Shown piece by piece: positions 44,259-59,027 of a stretch of DNA of 64,000 nt (its first letter is position 1; each line of letters opens with the position of its first letter). The DNA comes from Trematomus loennbergii (taxonomy: Eukaryota; Chordata; Actinopteri; Perciformes; Nototheniidae). Under the pieces are notes generated by a model. That model ran no database searches. It had not been told where the DNA came from and saw nothing but the letters and a program-made list of their open reading frames with translations. The position numbers and the translations under genes were made by a program. The stretch lies in the NCBI GenBank assembly GCA_012861695.1, contig JAAOOA010000280.1, forward strand, positions 310,001 through 374,000, in the 5' to 3' direction.

Positions 44259-44530
44259 GTGAGGAACACTTTGGCGTCTTGAAACTTTGTATCTCTTTTA
44301 AACACATTAATGGGTTTATGTGGTTTACAGGGACACTTTCACCCGACTTTAGAGGGACTGTCCCCGTGTTGTGTGTGTGAGTTATGTGTGTGTTTGTCCT
44401 CTAATGAACCAGCTGGGGAAAGTGTCACACAGTGCAGATCTGATTCACCTCTCGCTCTTTTCATGCGGCCGTCCAGCAGCTTCCATCGCTGCAAAGCCTT
44501 TCTGTGTGTGACAAAAGAGCCTCACCTGGT

Positions 44531-44531
<1 letters not shown>

Positions 44532-44604
<73 letters not shown>
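44532..44604. repeat. (AC)n microsatellite
   Basis: About 72 bp of AC dinucleotide. Confidence 0.97.
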
Positions 44605-44609
<5 letters not shown>

Positions 44610-47600
44610 GTGCCAGTGCTGGCTGAACATATTAAATATGTATTGTTAATTGACGATGACTTCCAGTTGTCCTTGTAGGACTTGACAATATTTTGATATC
44701 GTGATAAGACTATAAATCGTGTAGGATTTGTGATATTGTGATATCGTATGTGTATTTTCCTGGTTTTTAAGTCGTATTGCAATGTTTGTGGACAATATGT
44801 CCTTTTTGTAATGTCAAATTGTATAAGGCGTTGTCTTTTTCTGGTTTTAAAGGCTGCAAACGGTACATTTATATAATTTAATTAATTTAACAGACTGTTT
44901 TATTATTTTACCTACTTGGTAAATCCACATTGCTGATCATTATTTATCAGAAATTCTTATGTATATATTTTGTGAAATCATAATTGGTCAACCTAACATG
45001 CTCTTTGAATACTTTTGTAGTTTTCCTGTTATCACGTCTACTTTCTAACCATACTTCACATATTGAGCATTTTTTACACATTTATGTCTGTTTTTATGTA
45101 TAATTTTCGCAGCTGAGTCCACACACACTTTGAAGAAATGTGTTACCTATATATTGCAATGTTTTCACGTTTGCTTTTGAACATTTTTCACGTAATATCT
45201 GGACATTTACGTGAATTTCCGCCTGTATCATTTTCGCACATAATATTCACAAACAACTTTATTATTTCTCCTTACCTACTTGGTCAATAAATCCAATTCA
45301 CTGATAATATTGATCTAAACCTCTTATTGTAGAAATGTTTAGTGAAAGCATCAATGGTCAACCCTAAAATATCGTCTTAATCTCGAAGTATGTAATCAAA
45401 AATAATGTAGCCATGTGTCCATAATAATACAAATAACGTCACATAAGTTTGTGAAAGTCCTCAATCTACCAACAGCCTAAAGCCCAAATAAATCCCATTT
45501 ACAAAACGTGAAAAAGCAAGAAAACCTCATATATTGTCATCGATCTATTAATCAAATAATCACTAAGTAATCAAAGAACTATTGCTGCAAAATATTCAAA
45601 TATGTGAATCTGTTACCACAATATTTGACCTTTATTGCTTCATTAAGAACTAAATCATTAAACAAGTATGATGATTGTTGATACATTGGCTAATTATCTC
45701 ATCATTAAAGCTGCATGAACACATCTGCATTATTATAGAAGAATCTGTGTAAATGCGTTCAAACCCACAAAGCGTAATTACAGCTCTTTATTGTCTGTTA
45801 GCTGCTAGTTTTGAATGAATGCTGCACGAATATAAAAATGTTACCGAAATTGCATAATGGACTAGTGCAATATCTAATTCGCAGTAAGAGCACTATTTGT
45901 GAAGATATCTGAATGAAGTATGTTTCCTCGTTTGTTTTTATATATTTTTCAGTAGGGTGAATTATGTTTTTAAAAGCGATCATTTCCTCTTATAATGGAA
46001 ACCCTATCACAATTACAGACTCAATAATCACATTTTGTTGTTTTGTTCCAAATCTCAAAGCCCCGTTTGTCTTCGCTGCTCACTTCCTGTCTGTTTCCAG
46101 CCGCAGCTGTTTTTCTGTAGAAACGGAGTTGTCCAAAGGAAACGCTGTTAACTGAGAGCCTGCTGAGTTACAAACACGTCTGTAAAAAGCAGATGTTGAG
46201 AGGACTCTCCAGCAGCTGATTAAAAACACAGACCCTGAACCCAACACTAGACTGAAGACTGTCCTCTCTAGAGGATGTATTTATTTTTGGAGAGTGAGTT
46301 TATAAAGTCTCAGAAAAGTATGAGTAATGTCCTCAGAGTTTCCAAGAACTTACGTGACGTCTTTAAATAACTTCCAACCGAAGATCCAAAACACAACGTT
46401 TATTCCATCTTGGATTAGTTCACCCTGCATCCCTTTCATTCCTGATGTTAAACTCGAGATTAAACTGACAGCAAGTTACAGAACGTCCTCTCTCTGCAGG
46501 ATTGATCTCTTTTCCTTGTGAGGACATTTGGGACACAGACTCTCTCTCTGTTTCCTCTTCATGCTGAGTGGGTCCCACTGTCTTCTAGTTCATTCTAATA
46601 ACATCTCAGAGAACTATCAAATATCCATCATAGTCTCCAAAAACTAAAGTAACGTCTTTAAATGTCTTTGTTTTTCCGTCCAAAACACAAATTATATTCA
46701 ACCTATGAAGGAGAAGCAGCATGTTGTCACTTTTAAGAAGCTAAAATCATCCGATAGTTAGCTTTTCTTGCTTTAAAAGAAACCTGAAGGACTAGGAAAA
46801 GTGTTGAGATGGATATCCTGTTGGGTGAAAGCATGTTTATACCTTAGGTCATTATTTTGTCATTCCAAGCTTTAACTGAAGACAGCCCGTTACAGAAGCT
46901 GTCCTCTCTCTGCAGGATTTATTTCTTTATCCTTGTGAGGAGGACTTTTGGGACACAGACACTCTCCCTGTTTCCTGTTCCTGCTGTGTGTAAGAATGTG
47001 TGTTGTGAGTGTGTGTGTGTGTGTGTGTGTGTGAGTGTGTGTGTGAGTGCAGGGTGTGTCTGCAGAGGGACTTCTCTATAAATAATCCTGGTTTTCTGGT
47101 TTTGTCCTTAGTTCTTGCAGCAGTGGCCACATCACCCGTCAGATGTTAGTGACGTGGAGCTCAGGATGTCTCCCTGAACCAAAGCTTCATATTCACTTTA
47201 TAAAACTAGATCAACAACTTGACAGAAATGTTCTCGTTTTCTCAAACGCAGCCTGAATCTGCTTCTGATGGAAAGTTATCCGACACAAGAAGTCAAAGTT
47301 TTGTCATAACAATCTATTTTTGTAGGACTTGTTTTTGGAGTCATTAACAATTGAGAAATACAAAACACATTTTAGTAAAACATTTTTGTGCCGGTTTAGC
47401 GTGAATAAATGATGTCTGAAATGTTCCTTTTTTAATCAAATTGTGATATACACAGTCTTAGATATACGGTACTGTATATGTTCAATAACATTGTGAAGAG
47501 CCAAACTCATGATTTGTAATTCATTTGATAGATTTTGAAAGCTTAATTTCATTCTTTCGACATTTTACACAAATGATTTCAAAAATGTTCACGTAGATTT

Positions 47601-48908
47601 CCCTCTATTTTCAAGTTTGCTTATTTGACATCTTTCACATACTTTCCGGACAATTTCTACGAATACTTCCCACTTTTAGAAACCATTTTAAAACTTAAAT
47701 ATTTTCAATTTTTACATATATTTCCGTGTGTCTTCATGTTACGTTGTTTTTTTACGTTTCATCACAACATTGTCCTCTACGTACTCCCTTTTATGGACTG
47801 ATACGAGGAGTCGACTAAGTAGTAAATCAATGAACAAATAATCTCTAGCTGTAAACAAAAACGTTGTTAAGATAAGGCATTCTTTATTGATCCCAAATTG
47901 GGAAATGTTTTCGTTGCGGCAGCATGTAAATCAAAGTATTGCACATAATTAGAAATTAAATAGAAAAGAACAATTATAGAATTAGAAATTAGCTTCAATT
48001 TGAAAAGATAGGTGTTTTTACTGCAAACAGAAACTGCAGGCATGTGATGAGTTCACTGGTAATTGATAAAAGTGCGTGCCTTTCTGTGTTTGTGTCCTTA
48101 TGAAGGATCAAATGGAAAATAATTATATTTTTGAATGTTATAGACCAATTTTTGTAGGATTCATGTTAATTAATTACTTAAAGTTAGTTAAATAGATAAA
48201 TATTTTAATATAATATTTTTATTTATCCCAATTTGGGAAATGATTTAGTTACAGAAGAAGCTTCAGTGTGTTCAGACATAAAATAAAAATACTTAAAAAG
48301 TGGAACAGAGAATTAACAACTAAAAATGAAAAGTACAAATAAAATGAAAAATATGATATCAAATATAAACAGTATAAAAGATGGATATAAAGTGAATGTA
48401 ATTACTAGCTGAATTGGATCAAAAATAGTTAAAATAACTAAATGATATGATTGTTGTATGGATGCACTTTGTTAGAGTTGCAGCTCCATATATCTATGAT
48501 GAAACCCCGCCTCAGTTCAACAGACTTCCTCCAATGAGGTTTTCTCACCGCTTTACAAACACATTCCTGCAGCGGTTTATTAAAGATTAACCCTGCGTGC
48601 TGCGTTCAGGGTCACCGCTGCTGAGAGCTAATATTTGTGCTGATATCTCTGCAGAAAACAGGCCGGAGTTTATCACTAACTCTCGTTCAGTGTGATCAGA
48701 GCAGGAATGCAGCAGCACGAGGTTTCCCTCCGCTGTGAAATGTGATTTCCCGCTTCATGATCCACTCAGTTTGGAGTTTCTGAGGAAGAGGCTGTGACGT
48801 CTGACTGCAGAGCGGAGAGAGAATTAAAGCAAATATGAGCTATCGTTGAAGTAAATGTCTGCGTGAGGGACTGGACATATTTCTTATTGTTTTCAGTAAC
48901 AGTGATTG
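44605..48908. other. No gene recognised
   Basis: AT-rich noncoding sequence: a short GT run at 47007-47046 and retroelement-tail repeats at about 47870-47960 and 48200-48300. Two related blocks containing cagaacgtcctctctctgca (46480) and agaagctgtcctctctctgc (46894) suggest an old duplication. Confidence 0.45.
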
Positions 48909-48916
48909 GTCTAATC

Positions 48917-50078
48917 TAGTGGTTCTCAAACTTTTTTCAATAATGTACCCCCTTTGAAAAAAAATTCAGCCAAGCCCCCCTGATCAGCGCAAAACTATTT
49001 GTTCGGGAAAAAATGCCTATATAAAGAGGTACAGTACAGTGCTGCACCATCGTGTCTGATTTATTAAAACAACCTTGTAACTGAGAAACACTTAAATGCT
49101 ACATTTCAAATGTTTACAATCCATCACTAAATTCATGGCAAACCAATTTTAACATCATGCAATAACACTAAGACGACATTAGTTGCATTGAACTGATCTT
49201 TTTAATAAGTTGTACTTACAATGTAGTGAGAAACATGGGCTTGTGCTTCACTGAGGATCTTTGTCATTCTGACAGGGAGGCACCTGCAGTTATTACACTT
49301 TGCGTTTTGAAATATGTGTAAATCTGTTCATATAAAACCCACACTGCTCAAACTTCATAACTTTCCTAAAATTGGTATATTTATTTATTTATTTTGGGGC
49401 GTGGGGAATGAAGAGAAAAAAATATGAGCATTTTATGAGCATGGGATTTTTACCCCTCATATAAACATATGCATAATGCTGCACTATACTTTGCAACCAC
49501 AAGCCGTTGTCAAGCATCGCTTATTGTTTAGGTCCTTTGACACGCAGGCAGTCATATCATTAACTAGAACTAGCTCTGATAGATTTGGACATAAACGCGA
49601 GTGAAGTCTAACCGGACACGAGAGAGAGATCAGAGATCAGATCAGCTGCTGCTGACGGAGAACACGCAGCTCATCTGGATCACAGCTCCCCCGCTGTGAC
49701 GGACCGTTTAGCGGAGCAAAATACACTAAGAGTTAGACCTAACACACTTAGCTAGTTTATCTACTCTGGAACTAGCTAAACTAGTTATAAATATGTGTAT
49801 TCTTTACTGTTGGGCCACTTATTACAGGTTCAGCGAGCTGCACGAGACTGACCGGCTGTCCGGAGACGAGAGAGAGGAAAAGAGAACACCCCGTTTATTT
49901 TCCCATTTTATTATCCAGAATTACTGTAAACTTTTGAATAAAGTAGTTAATCTACTATTAGTAGTTTGTTAAATGCATTAATTATGTGTTTGTTTTTCAT
50001 TAACATAAAATAAATCTCACGTACCCCCTGCAGTACTCCAACGTACCGGGGTCCGCGTACCCCCATTTGAGACCACTG
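48917..50078. mobile_element. Non-autonomous hAT element with intact ends
   Basis: Ends TAGTGGTTCTCAAAC and TTTGAGACCACTG are inverted complements with small mismatches, flanked by the 8-bp direct repeat GTCTAATC (48909-48916 and 50079-50086). Subterminal gtaccccc/gcgtaccccc motifs are on both sides. 1,162 bp, no transposase frame. Its ends (CAGTGGTTCTCAAA type) differ from those of the element at 18401, so it is a different hAT family. Confidence 0.88.
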
Positions 50079-50629
50079 GTCTAATCAATAGTGGCATGAG
50101 AGGAAAATAACCTCAAACTATTTTTCTGATCGCGTTATCATTAAAGTAATAATTAATGTCAAATTGCTCTCTTTAGCATCTCAAATGTACTGTTCTATTT
50201 CATATTAAAGTGAATATCGTTGGGTTTGACTGAAGAAACAGGACATTTAAACTCATCAGCTTGGACTCAGACTGTGATCGACTTTCTTTGGACATTTTTC
50301 AAATACTCTTCAGATTTATTTTCAACATGTTGTTGAACTGGTGCAATGACTCGACTCAATATTCTCACGACAGAAAAGTTATCGCCAACTTTTTGTCATA
50401 AAATGCTGTTTTTTTAATTCAGAATTATTCTCTGTTTTATATTAAATTGAAAAATGTTCTCATTATATTGCTCAAATAGTTAATCGAGAAAACATAAAAT
50501 AATCTGATGAAAATAAGTGTTGGTTGCAGCCCTAGAAAATGAACAAAATTGTAGTTTTTTTTATTCAAATTTTATGTTTATTTTCTAATATTAGAAACAA
50601 AACATTGAGAGAGGACTCTCCTCCTCCCT

Positions 50630-50945
50630 TGTTGTGGAAAAATCTCCTTATACCCGTTAGCGTAGCTCGCTAGCACCAGAAGCTAACAACAACGATCTCC
50701 GGTACCGGTGCTCTCTCTCTCGCTCGCTCGCTCGCTCGCTCGCTCGTGCACGCACACAAAACGGCTCGTTCCACACACACAGAGCCGAGCTTGAATGAAA
50801 CCGAGACCCAGACGTATTTGTACTGTAAAAAAAAAAATGTTTTCCTGCTGGTCTCTCGCGCCCCCCCCCCCCCCCCCCCTGTCATGCCTCTGCACCTCCC
50901 AGGGGGGACGCGCCCCCCACTTTGAGAAACACTGGTCTAGGCTAA
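50630..50945. mobile_element. 3' portion of another hAT-like element
   Basis: Ends cgccccccactttgagaaacactg, the inverse of a CAGTGTTTCTCAAAGTGGGG-type hAT terminus. Internally it shares ttatacccgttagcgtagct...agctaacaacaac with the hAT at 18401 (ttatattcgttagcatagct). The left end is not found. Includes a cgctcgctcgct run (50722-50745) and an 18-C homopolymer (50862-50879). Confidence 0.55.
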
Positions 50946-51065
50946 GGTGCGGGACATCTCTAAGCGGTTGACCAATCACAACAGAGCCAGCCAGCTAACC
51001 AATCAGAGCAGACTGGGCTCTGGTTTCAGACAGAGGGTGAAAAGAGGTGCTGCAGCACAGTATGA

Positions 51066-51538
51066 GAGACATAAACAGCTTTCTGAACATTAGAGCATGG
51101 AGACATGTCCCAGGAGAGACATGTCCCAGGAGAGACATGTCCCAGGAGAGACATGTCCCAGGAGAGACATGTCCCAGGAGAGACATAAAGAGCTTTCTGA
51201 ACATTAGAGCATGGAGACATGTCCCAGGAGAGACGTGTCCCAGGAGAGACGTGTCCCAGGAGAGACGTGTCCCAGGGGAGACGTGTCCCAGGGAGACGTG
51301 TCCCAGGAGAGACGTGTCCCAGGGGAGACGTGTCCCAGGAGAGACATGTCCCAGGAGAGACATGTCCCAGGAGAGACATGTCCCAGGAGAGACATAAAGA
51401 GCTTTCTGAACATTAGAGCATGGAGACATGTCCCAGGAGAGACGTGTCCCAGGAGAGACGTGTCCAGGAGAGACGTGTCCCAGGGGAGACGTGTCCCAGG
51501 AGAGACATGTCCCAGGAGAGACATGTCCCAGGAGAGAC
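51066..51538. repeat. 16-bp minisatellite with higher-order structure
   Basis: Units of agacatgtcccaggag and the variant agacgtgtcccaggag repeat, punctuated three times (51066, 51180, 51393) by agacataaa-agctttctgaacattagagcatgg. This gives a nested, higher-order array. ORFs on both strands are artefacts. Confidence 0.95.
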
Positions 51539-52016
51539 CACCAGCTGGAGAGGACCCTTTAACACAGGAAGTTGTTTCATATGCACTTTTTAATGAAATC
51601 ACCACAACATTCAAACTCTTCTGATAAAAGCCGACAGAGTCCTCCCTCTGAAGTGCGTTTGATTACATCTGTCGCTGAGTCCCTGGTTTATAGGGAGGTG
51701 TGTGTGTGTGTGTATATGTGTATGTGTGTACTGTATATGTATGTTGTGGTGTGTGTTTAGGTGTGGTTCTTTAAACTTAACGTCTTTTAATCTCCATCAT
51801 CCTGACGTCAGATCGTCTTCATTCAGAGGAAAATCCCTGTAACTGTCGGAAACCAGTTCCACCAGAACACACTGAGCAGTGTGAGTCACTGTGGTGCAGG
51901 GTGTGTGTGGGGGGTGTGTGTCAGCTGTTATGTAGCCTGGGTGTGTGGTGTGTGATTAAAACCAGACGCTGCACACTGATCAGGTCTCCAGCAGGGGCGC
52001 TGTTGCTATAAAGAAC

Positions 52017-53292
<1,276 letters not shown>

Positions 53293-53997
53293 TTGTGTGC
53301 GTCACTCTTTAGTGTCCCTGGTCTCTCAGCTGTGTGCGTCACTCTTTAGTGTCCCCTGGTCTCCCAGCTGTGTGCGTCACTCTTTAGTGTCCCCTGGTCT
53401 CCCTGCTGTGTGCGTCACTCTTTAGTGTCCCTGGTCTCCCGGCTGTGTGCGTCACTCTTTAGTGTCCCTGGTCTCCCGGCTGTGTGCGTCACTCTTTAGT
53501 GTCCCCTGGTCTCCCGGCTGTGTGCGTCATTCTTTAGTGTCCCCTGGTGTCCCGGCTGTGTGGGTCACTCTTTAGTGTCCCGGCTGTGTGCGTCACTCTT
53601 TAGCGTCCCCTGGTCTCTCGGCTGCGTGCGTCACTCTTTAGCGTCCCCTGGTCTCCCGGCTGTGTGCGTCACTCTTTAGCGTCCCCTGGTCTCCCGGCTG
53701 TGTGCGTCACTCTTTAGTGTCCCCTGGTCTCCCGGCTGTGTGCGTCACTCTTTAGCGTTAACTGGCTCCCGGCTGTGTAAGTCACTCTTTAGCGTCCCCT
53801 GGTCTCCCAGCTGTGTGCGTCACTCTTTAGTGTCCCCTGGTCTCCCAGCTGTGTGCGTCACTCTTTAGTGTCCCCTGGTCTCCCAGCTGTGTGCGTCACT
53901 CTTTAGCGTCCCTTGGTCTCCCTGCTGTGTGCGTCACTCTTTAGTGTCCCCTGGTCTCCCGGCTGTGTGCGTCACTCTTTAGTGTCCCCTGGTCTCC
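53293..53997. repeat. Diverged second array of the 38-bp minisatellite
   Basis: About 18-19 copies of the unit seen at 2572-3812, with many variants (cggctgtgtg, ccctgctgtg, tagcgtcccc, indels). The 3' flank (ctgcatcctttctgaagctg at 54406) matches the flank of the first array, so both lie inside one larger repeat. Confidence 0.95.
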
Positions 53998-54133
53998 GTT
54001 GTGTTTTGTGCTTCTTCAGCTTTTTGTATTTTAATTGAATTGATTTATTTAAAACAAGGGACAGTGTACATTAATCAACATATTCAAAATATGTAAATGT
54101 ACTCAAATTAGCCAGTCATGATAATAAAGAAAT

Positions 54134-54167
<34 letters not shown>

Positions 54168-57100
54168 CAGTGCTGACACTGTTGGTTATCAATGAGCCAC
54201 TTCTTAACACTGTGCTTGAATGAGTAGTAGGATGAGGACTCTCTTATCAATGGGATGCGCTGAATGAAGAGAGGATGCAGCGTCTTATTTCTGCAGCTTT
54301 TAGTAAACGCTGCCATGTCTCCTCAAGTTGCTGAATGTTCTCTAAACGCTGCACGTGTTGTTGCTGAAGATGTTTCTTCATGTGGAACCTTTGTGTTCTT
54401 GTAGCTGCATCCTTTCTGAAGCTGCAGTGAGTTTCTCCTGATGGAAGAGGTTTGGGACGTTGTTGCGTGTTTGCACCTGTGGGCCACCGTAGTATTAGCT
54501 CCTTTTATAAATAGACCTTTTACACATCATGCTAACTATGCAAACAAACATTCAAACATGTTTTGCTAAAGCCCGCACATTTAGAGTTGTTTACTTTCAC
54601 AACAACAGCTTTAACATGTTATAAAACACAATCATTCTGTCAAGTTGATATCCATTAAAAGGTGCAGAAATGTAGAACGTTTAAAGACTGTCATTTTAAA
54701 ATAACACCATAACAACGATCCATCAGTCAAATCAAATATGGTGTGATAGTTTTATCCATTTATTTTTGCAAACACAAGAAACCCCATTGTGTTCAAGCAC
54801 TAAATCCCAGCAGGTGTGGAGATTAGAGGTAATCTCAGGGAATAGAAATAATTGTAATAACCTTTTGTCAGATTTGAGTTCCTAAAAGCTCCATAAATAA
54901 TAAAAGAGGGACATGTTTCCACTAATCCGGAGTCTTCTGAGCTTTTTATAATAACCAACACCTGATGCCTCATATCTAACACACACCTGCAGGACCTTTA
55001 CCTTTGAAATGTGACTGGTTTAATAAGTGAGATGAAATCAGTCTGATCTGATAACACCTCGGTGTTGGACATTAGCCTCAGACCATGTTTACTTTCTCTG
55101 GAACCTTATCAGGTACCGGCTGTAGACGCTGAGTCAGGCTGGACATGTAACCCTAACCCTATAAACATCCACTTCAGGTCAAAATAAAACATATTTGAAG
55201 GTCCTTTTTCAAAAACGACTTCAAATGAAATCAACTGGAAAATCTATATATTATTAGATCTTAAAAACAATCAGCCTTTAAAATCCTGTATCAGTCCCAT
55301 AGCGTAGATCAGGGATGTGAGGAGACCTGTAATATAGTAGTTGACACCAAAACCAGTGAACTAACAAAATAAATCCTCTGTACTTCAACAGTAGCATGAA
55401 GTTAAACCGATCATAATTCCTCTAATATCTAGTTTTGTTTTACTCTGGAAACATCTGGATTTATTCAAGTATATCTCCAAAAACTACATTTTTAGAAGAT
55501 TACGTTTTGAACGCATCACGAAAATTGTGTAAATAACCTTTAACCAGTAGTCATTTGTGCGTTGTAGAGCATGAACGCATTGTGTAGCGCTAACGTTGGC
55601 TAACTATCCTAAACAAATATGTTTTTTGCATGTAGCATTATCTGGAAGAAATATTGGGGATCCCATATTCTCTTTGTTGGTGAGTTTATACTACGTCGCA
55701 TATGATTGTTATTCTACTGACAATTGGAAACTGAAGAAAGGGGCGGCTGTGCCTCATAAATCTACCTGCACACAATATTCAATTTCCCTTGATAGACCTT
55801 GAACACATCACAGTGTAACGCTGACAGCTAACGTTAGCTACCTAGCCTGCAGATTTTACACAGTTTATTTTTCACAGGTAGCATTATCTAGAAGAAGTAT
55901 TGTGCGTCTCCTGAACTCGTTCACAGCGTCCCAAACACATTTGAATGGCGATGGGATGCTGAAGAATCATTTATAATATGAAATATATAGAAATACTTGA
56001 TACCTTCCATCAAGCCTAACGATAAGTAGTATGTTATTTAAGGTGAACCACATTTTCCTGAATCCGTGACTTTGGTTTAACCGGCAGCAGCCAATCAAGA
56101 TCAAGAGATCTGTAGTTTCTGCACAGCACAACTTGACTCATTGAGTTTTGGGTTTCCATTTGGGAAAGTTGGGAAGTACCTGGTACCTTTTATTGTACCA
56201 CCTTATCGGTTGTAATTGCTGGACATCCTGCACAAACCCGGCTTCTTTAAATAGCAAACTACCGTCAATAGTGATCACATCTTCGTTTACTCAAAAGCAC
56301 ATTTCGTACAGAATTAGAAAGTTGAATCTGTATATTTTGAGGAGATTCATAGCCCTTCCACTTATAGGAGACCCTTTGAATCTCCTCAGAAACTCTGTGA
56401 CCTTTCACAAAGACCCTCCCTGTAAATGGGAGTTTGACATGTTTGGCATCTCATTGGATGCTTTGCACCATGTGACCCCCGCTGTGACCCCGCCCCCTTC
56501 ATTAGGACTCTAAAGAGCTCCATGGACCGAACTTCTTTTGTTTCCGCCGGACGGTTTCCAGAAATCCCGGAGCTCTGTTTCAGCGAAGTGGAGGTAGAGA
56601 GAGCGATGGGTCCTGATTCAGACTGTCAGACCCCCACTGAGGTCCCCCCCCCATTTGTTTCCGTCACATATACAAGACGTTGATCAACTCGGACCGGAGG
56701 ACAAAAACTTTATTCATGTTGCATGGTCTCCAATACTCTTCATTCAAAGATTCCTCACCTTCCTGCAGAACAAAATGTAGACCCTAAAGCGATCAAGAGT
56801 TTAGTATCAGTCAATATAAAGTAAGAATCTCTCTAAAGCAGAAGTTTAGTATTCGATGTCGCTGAAAGTTCAAGATTCTTGACGCAGTAAAACAAAAACC
56901 CTAAATCCTGAACAAGCACTCCTGTAAACTGTTTACGTACTTTGATGTGATTCATTCTCAAATATCCATTTCATACTGCTCAAAAAGAAATTAAGAATAT
57001 ATATTCAGGGTCTGTCTGATGACATAAATCAAAATATAGAAATGTATGCATGATTACACACGTAGAAGCATATCTGATATACAAACAAGACAAAGTGAGC

Positions 57101-57250
57101 TATATTTGATTTCTGTGATTTAGATTTATTTCTACGATTTGAATGTAATTTGTGCAAATTCTCAAATGTAAATATGAACTTCCAAGAAGCTAAGCGTGCT
57201 AAAAGTCGTCAGATATTGAACTCTTCCATGAATACATGATGGAGTATCAC
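53998..57250. other. No gene recognised
   Basis: AT-rich noncoding, with an (AC)n run at 54134-54166. Two related stretches containing gcgctaacgttggctaacta (55586) and gacagctaacgttagctacc (55823) indicate local duplication of about 240 bp. Confidence 0.45.
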
Positions 57251-57300
57251 AATGTTACATAATCAGAGAGCGTATTATCCTGGAACAACAGATGGTCCCA

Positions 57301-57690
57301 GGAGGGGGGGGGGGGTCTCTCTCTCGCTCTCTCTCTCGCTCTCTCTCGCTCTCTCGCTCTCTCGCTCTCTCTCTGATGGAGGTGAAGACCTGACCTGCCT
57401 CTGGTTTAATCTGCTCGACTGTCACAGCATAACGACGCAGAGAGAGGACAGTTCCTGCTCCAATCACAACGGAAACTTCACCAACGAGACACTGGAGAGA
57501 GACTTTAGAGGGACTGGAGAGAAACTGGAGAGGGACTGGAGAGAGACTTTAGAGGGACTGAAGAGAGACTTTAGAGGGACTGGAGAGAACTGGAGGAAAG
57601 GACTACGAGACACTGGAGAGAGACTTTAGAGGGACTGGAGAGAGACTTTAGAGGGACTGGAGAGAGACTGGAGAGGGACCAATGTGTGAC
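57301..57690. repeat. TCTCGC low-complexity run and gactggagagagactttagaggg repeat
   Basis: 57318-57374 is a TCTC/GCTC run after ten Gs. 57493-57678 holds about nine imperfect copies of gactggagagagactttagaggg. Confidence 0.9.
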
Positions 57691-57699
57691 CAACAAAAA

Positions 57700-58770
57700 G
57701 GGACTAACGAGGATCTACTTGGGGACTAACATTGGACTAACGTGGATCTAATGTTGGACTAACGAGGATAAAACGAAGGACTAAGGATGGAAGAACCGCA
57801 GAGTGAAGAAGCCTAACTTTCACAGTCTCGTCTTTTTGTTGTGGATTCTCATATTCGTGATTTAGCTCGAGGTGGTCGTGGTTTTATTAAGATACATATT
57901 CTTCACTGATCAGAAGTTATGAACCCCCGCTCGTCCTGACTGATACTCGGCTGCAAGATATTTGATAATTTGTGGGAAATCTTTAAAGGCACTGAAGTTT
58001 GGTTATTTTCTTCTTGTAGCACAGCTCTGCAACCTCGACTATAAAACGTAACCTCAGATACTTTCCCTACTTTTTCTCTTTTTAGAGATTTTATTTGTTT
58101 AATTCCCACTCCTATATAATATTTTATGAACAAAAAAAGTCTCCCAACGTATATATTTTTTTATACAAACATATAAGAAAATCTAGCTTAAAAAAATAAA
58201 AATCCCACTATTATTATTATAGTTAATAAAAAACTACATTTAAAAAATATGTTTTAAAAAAAGTGTTCCTACTCCTATCGCCAACAAAGTAAAGTTAATA
58301 GAAACAAAAATCTAAATCTCATCAAACTAAAATATTTGTATTTGTTTTTTTTTAATGTAATGCCAAATCTCCTCTCTACCATTAAATACATCTCTCTTTT
58401 GTCAAATCAAATCTCAACCTAGCTTAACATTTTTAAATATTGTTCTGCTTTGCAAGAGAAAAAAAACTGTCTCTTCCTCCGTAAAAATGTGCAGACTATT
58501 ATTGAAAGTTATCGGCGCTTTAGTAAACTTGTTTTTAAATGCGTCCAGCAGACGTGACTTCAGCCGTGACTTCGGACGTGCAGAGAGAGTCTTGAGTTAC
58601 GTGCAGAAACTGAAGCTGCCGGCTCTGGTTTCAGATCAACTCTGAGGACGTGACGAGGATAAAGTCCAGCGGTTATCAGCTCTGTGGATTCAGAGCAGAG
58701 GTGAGCAGGCAGAGCGCTGCATGAAGAGAGGGTTACACTCACAGCTGGACTCGGAGAGGATGTAACTCTG
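57700..58770. other. No gene recognised
   Basis: Noncoding sequence. A possible exon end (gattcagagcagag|gtgagc at 58694) precedes the membrane-segment exon below, but no coding frame supports it. Confidence 0.35.
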
Positions 58771-58771
58771 A

Positions 58772-59027
58772 GGGGGGGTCGTGGTGGAGCTGGAGCCCCC
58801 TCCCTCAGGAAGCCTCGCACTGACCCTGTTTCTCACGCTGATCGTAGGGATGTTTGTTTTATGCACCCTGGCCGTCCTCACGCTGCACGACCTCCTCCGG
58901 CGCTGGAGCCACAGGGAGGTGGAGACGAGTGGGGGGGCGTCAGGGTCTGTGGGGAAGAAGAGCCATAAGGTCTGCAGAGAGAGGAGGAGGAAGAGGAGGA
59001 GGGGACGACAGCAGGAGGCCAGGGCAG
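58772..59027 (+). CDS. Unrecognised exon encoding a single membrane segment
   Basis: Open from after the TGA at 58769-58771 to a good donor (GGGCAG|gtgagc). It encodes VVELEPPPSGSLALTLFLTL, IVGMFVLCTLAVLTLHDLLR, RWSHREVETSGG and a basic tail RERRRKRRRGRQQEARA. One strongly hydrophobic helix of about 24 residues is followed by a positively charged cytosolic-type stretch: a small type I or type III single-pass protein. There is no ATG before the helix except an internal one (58850), so an upstream exon or a later start is needed. I do not recognise the family. Low GC contrast and lack of a clear acceptor keep confidence low. Confidence 0.35.

Noticed and set aside
50683..50979. Gly-rich and Arg/Glu-rich ORFs
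   Set aside because: Translations of a C18 homopolymer and cgct repeats within a hAT fragment.
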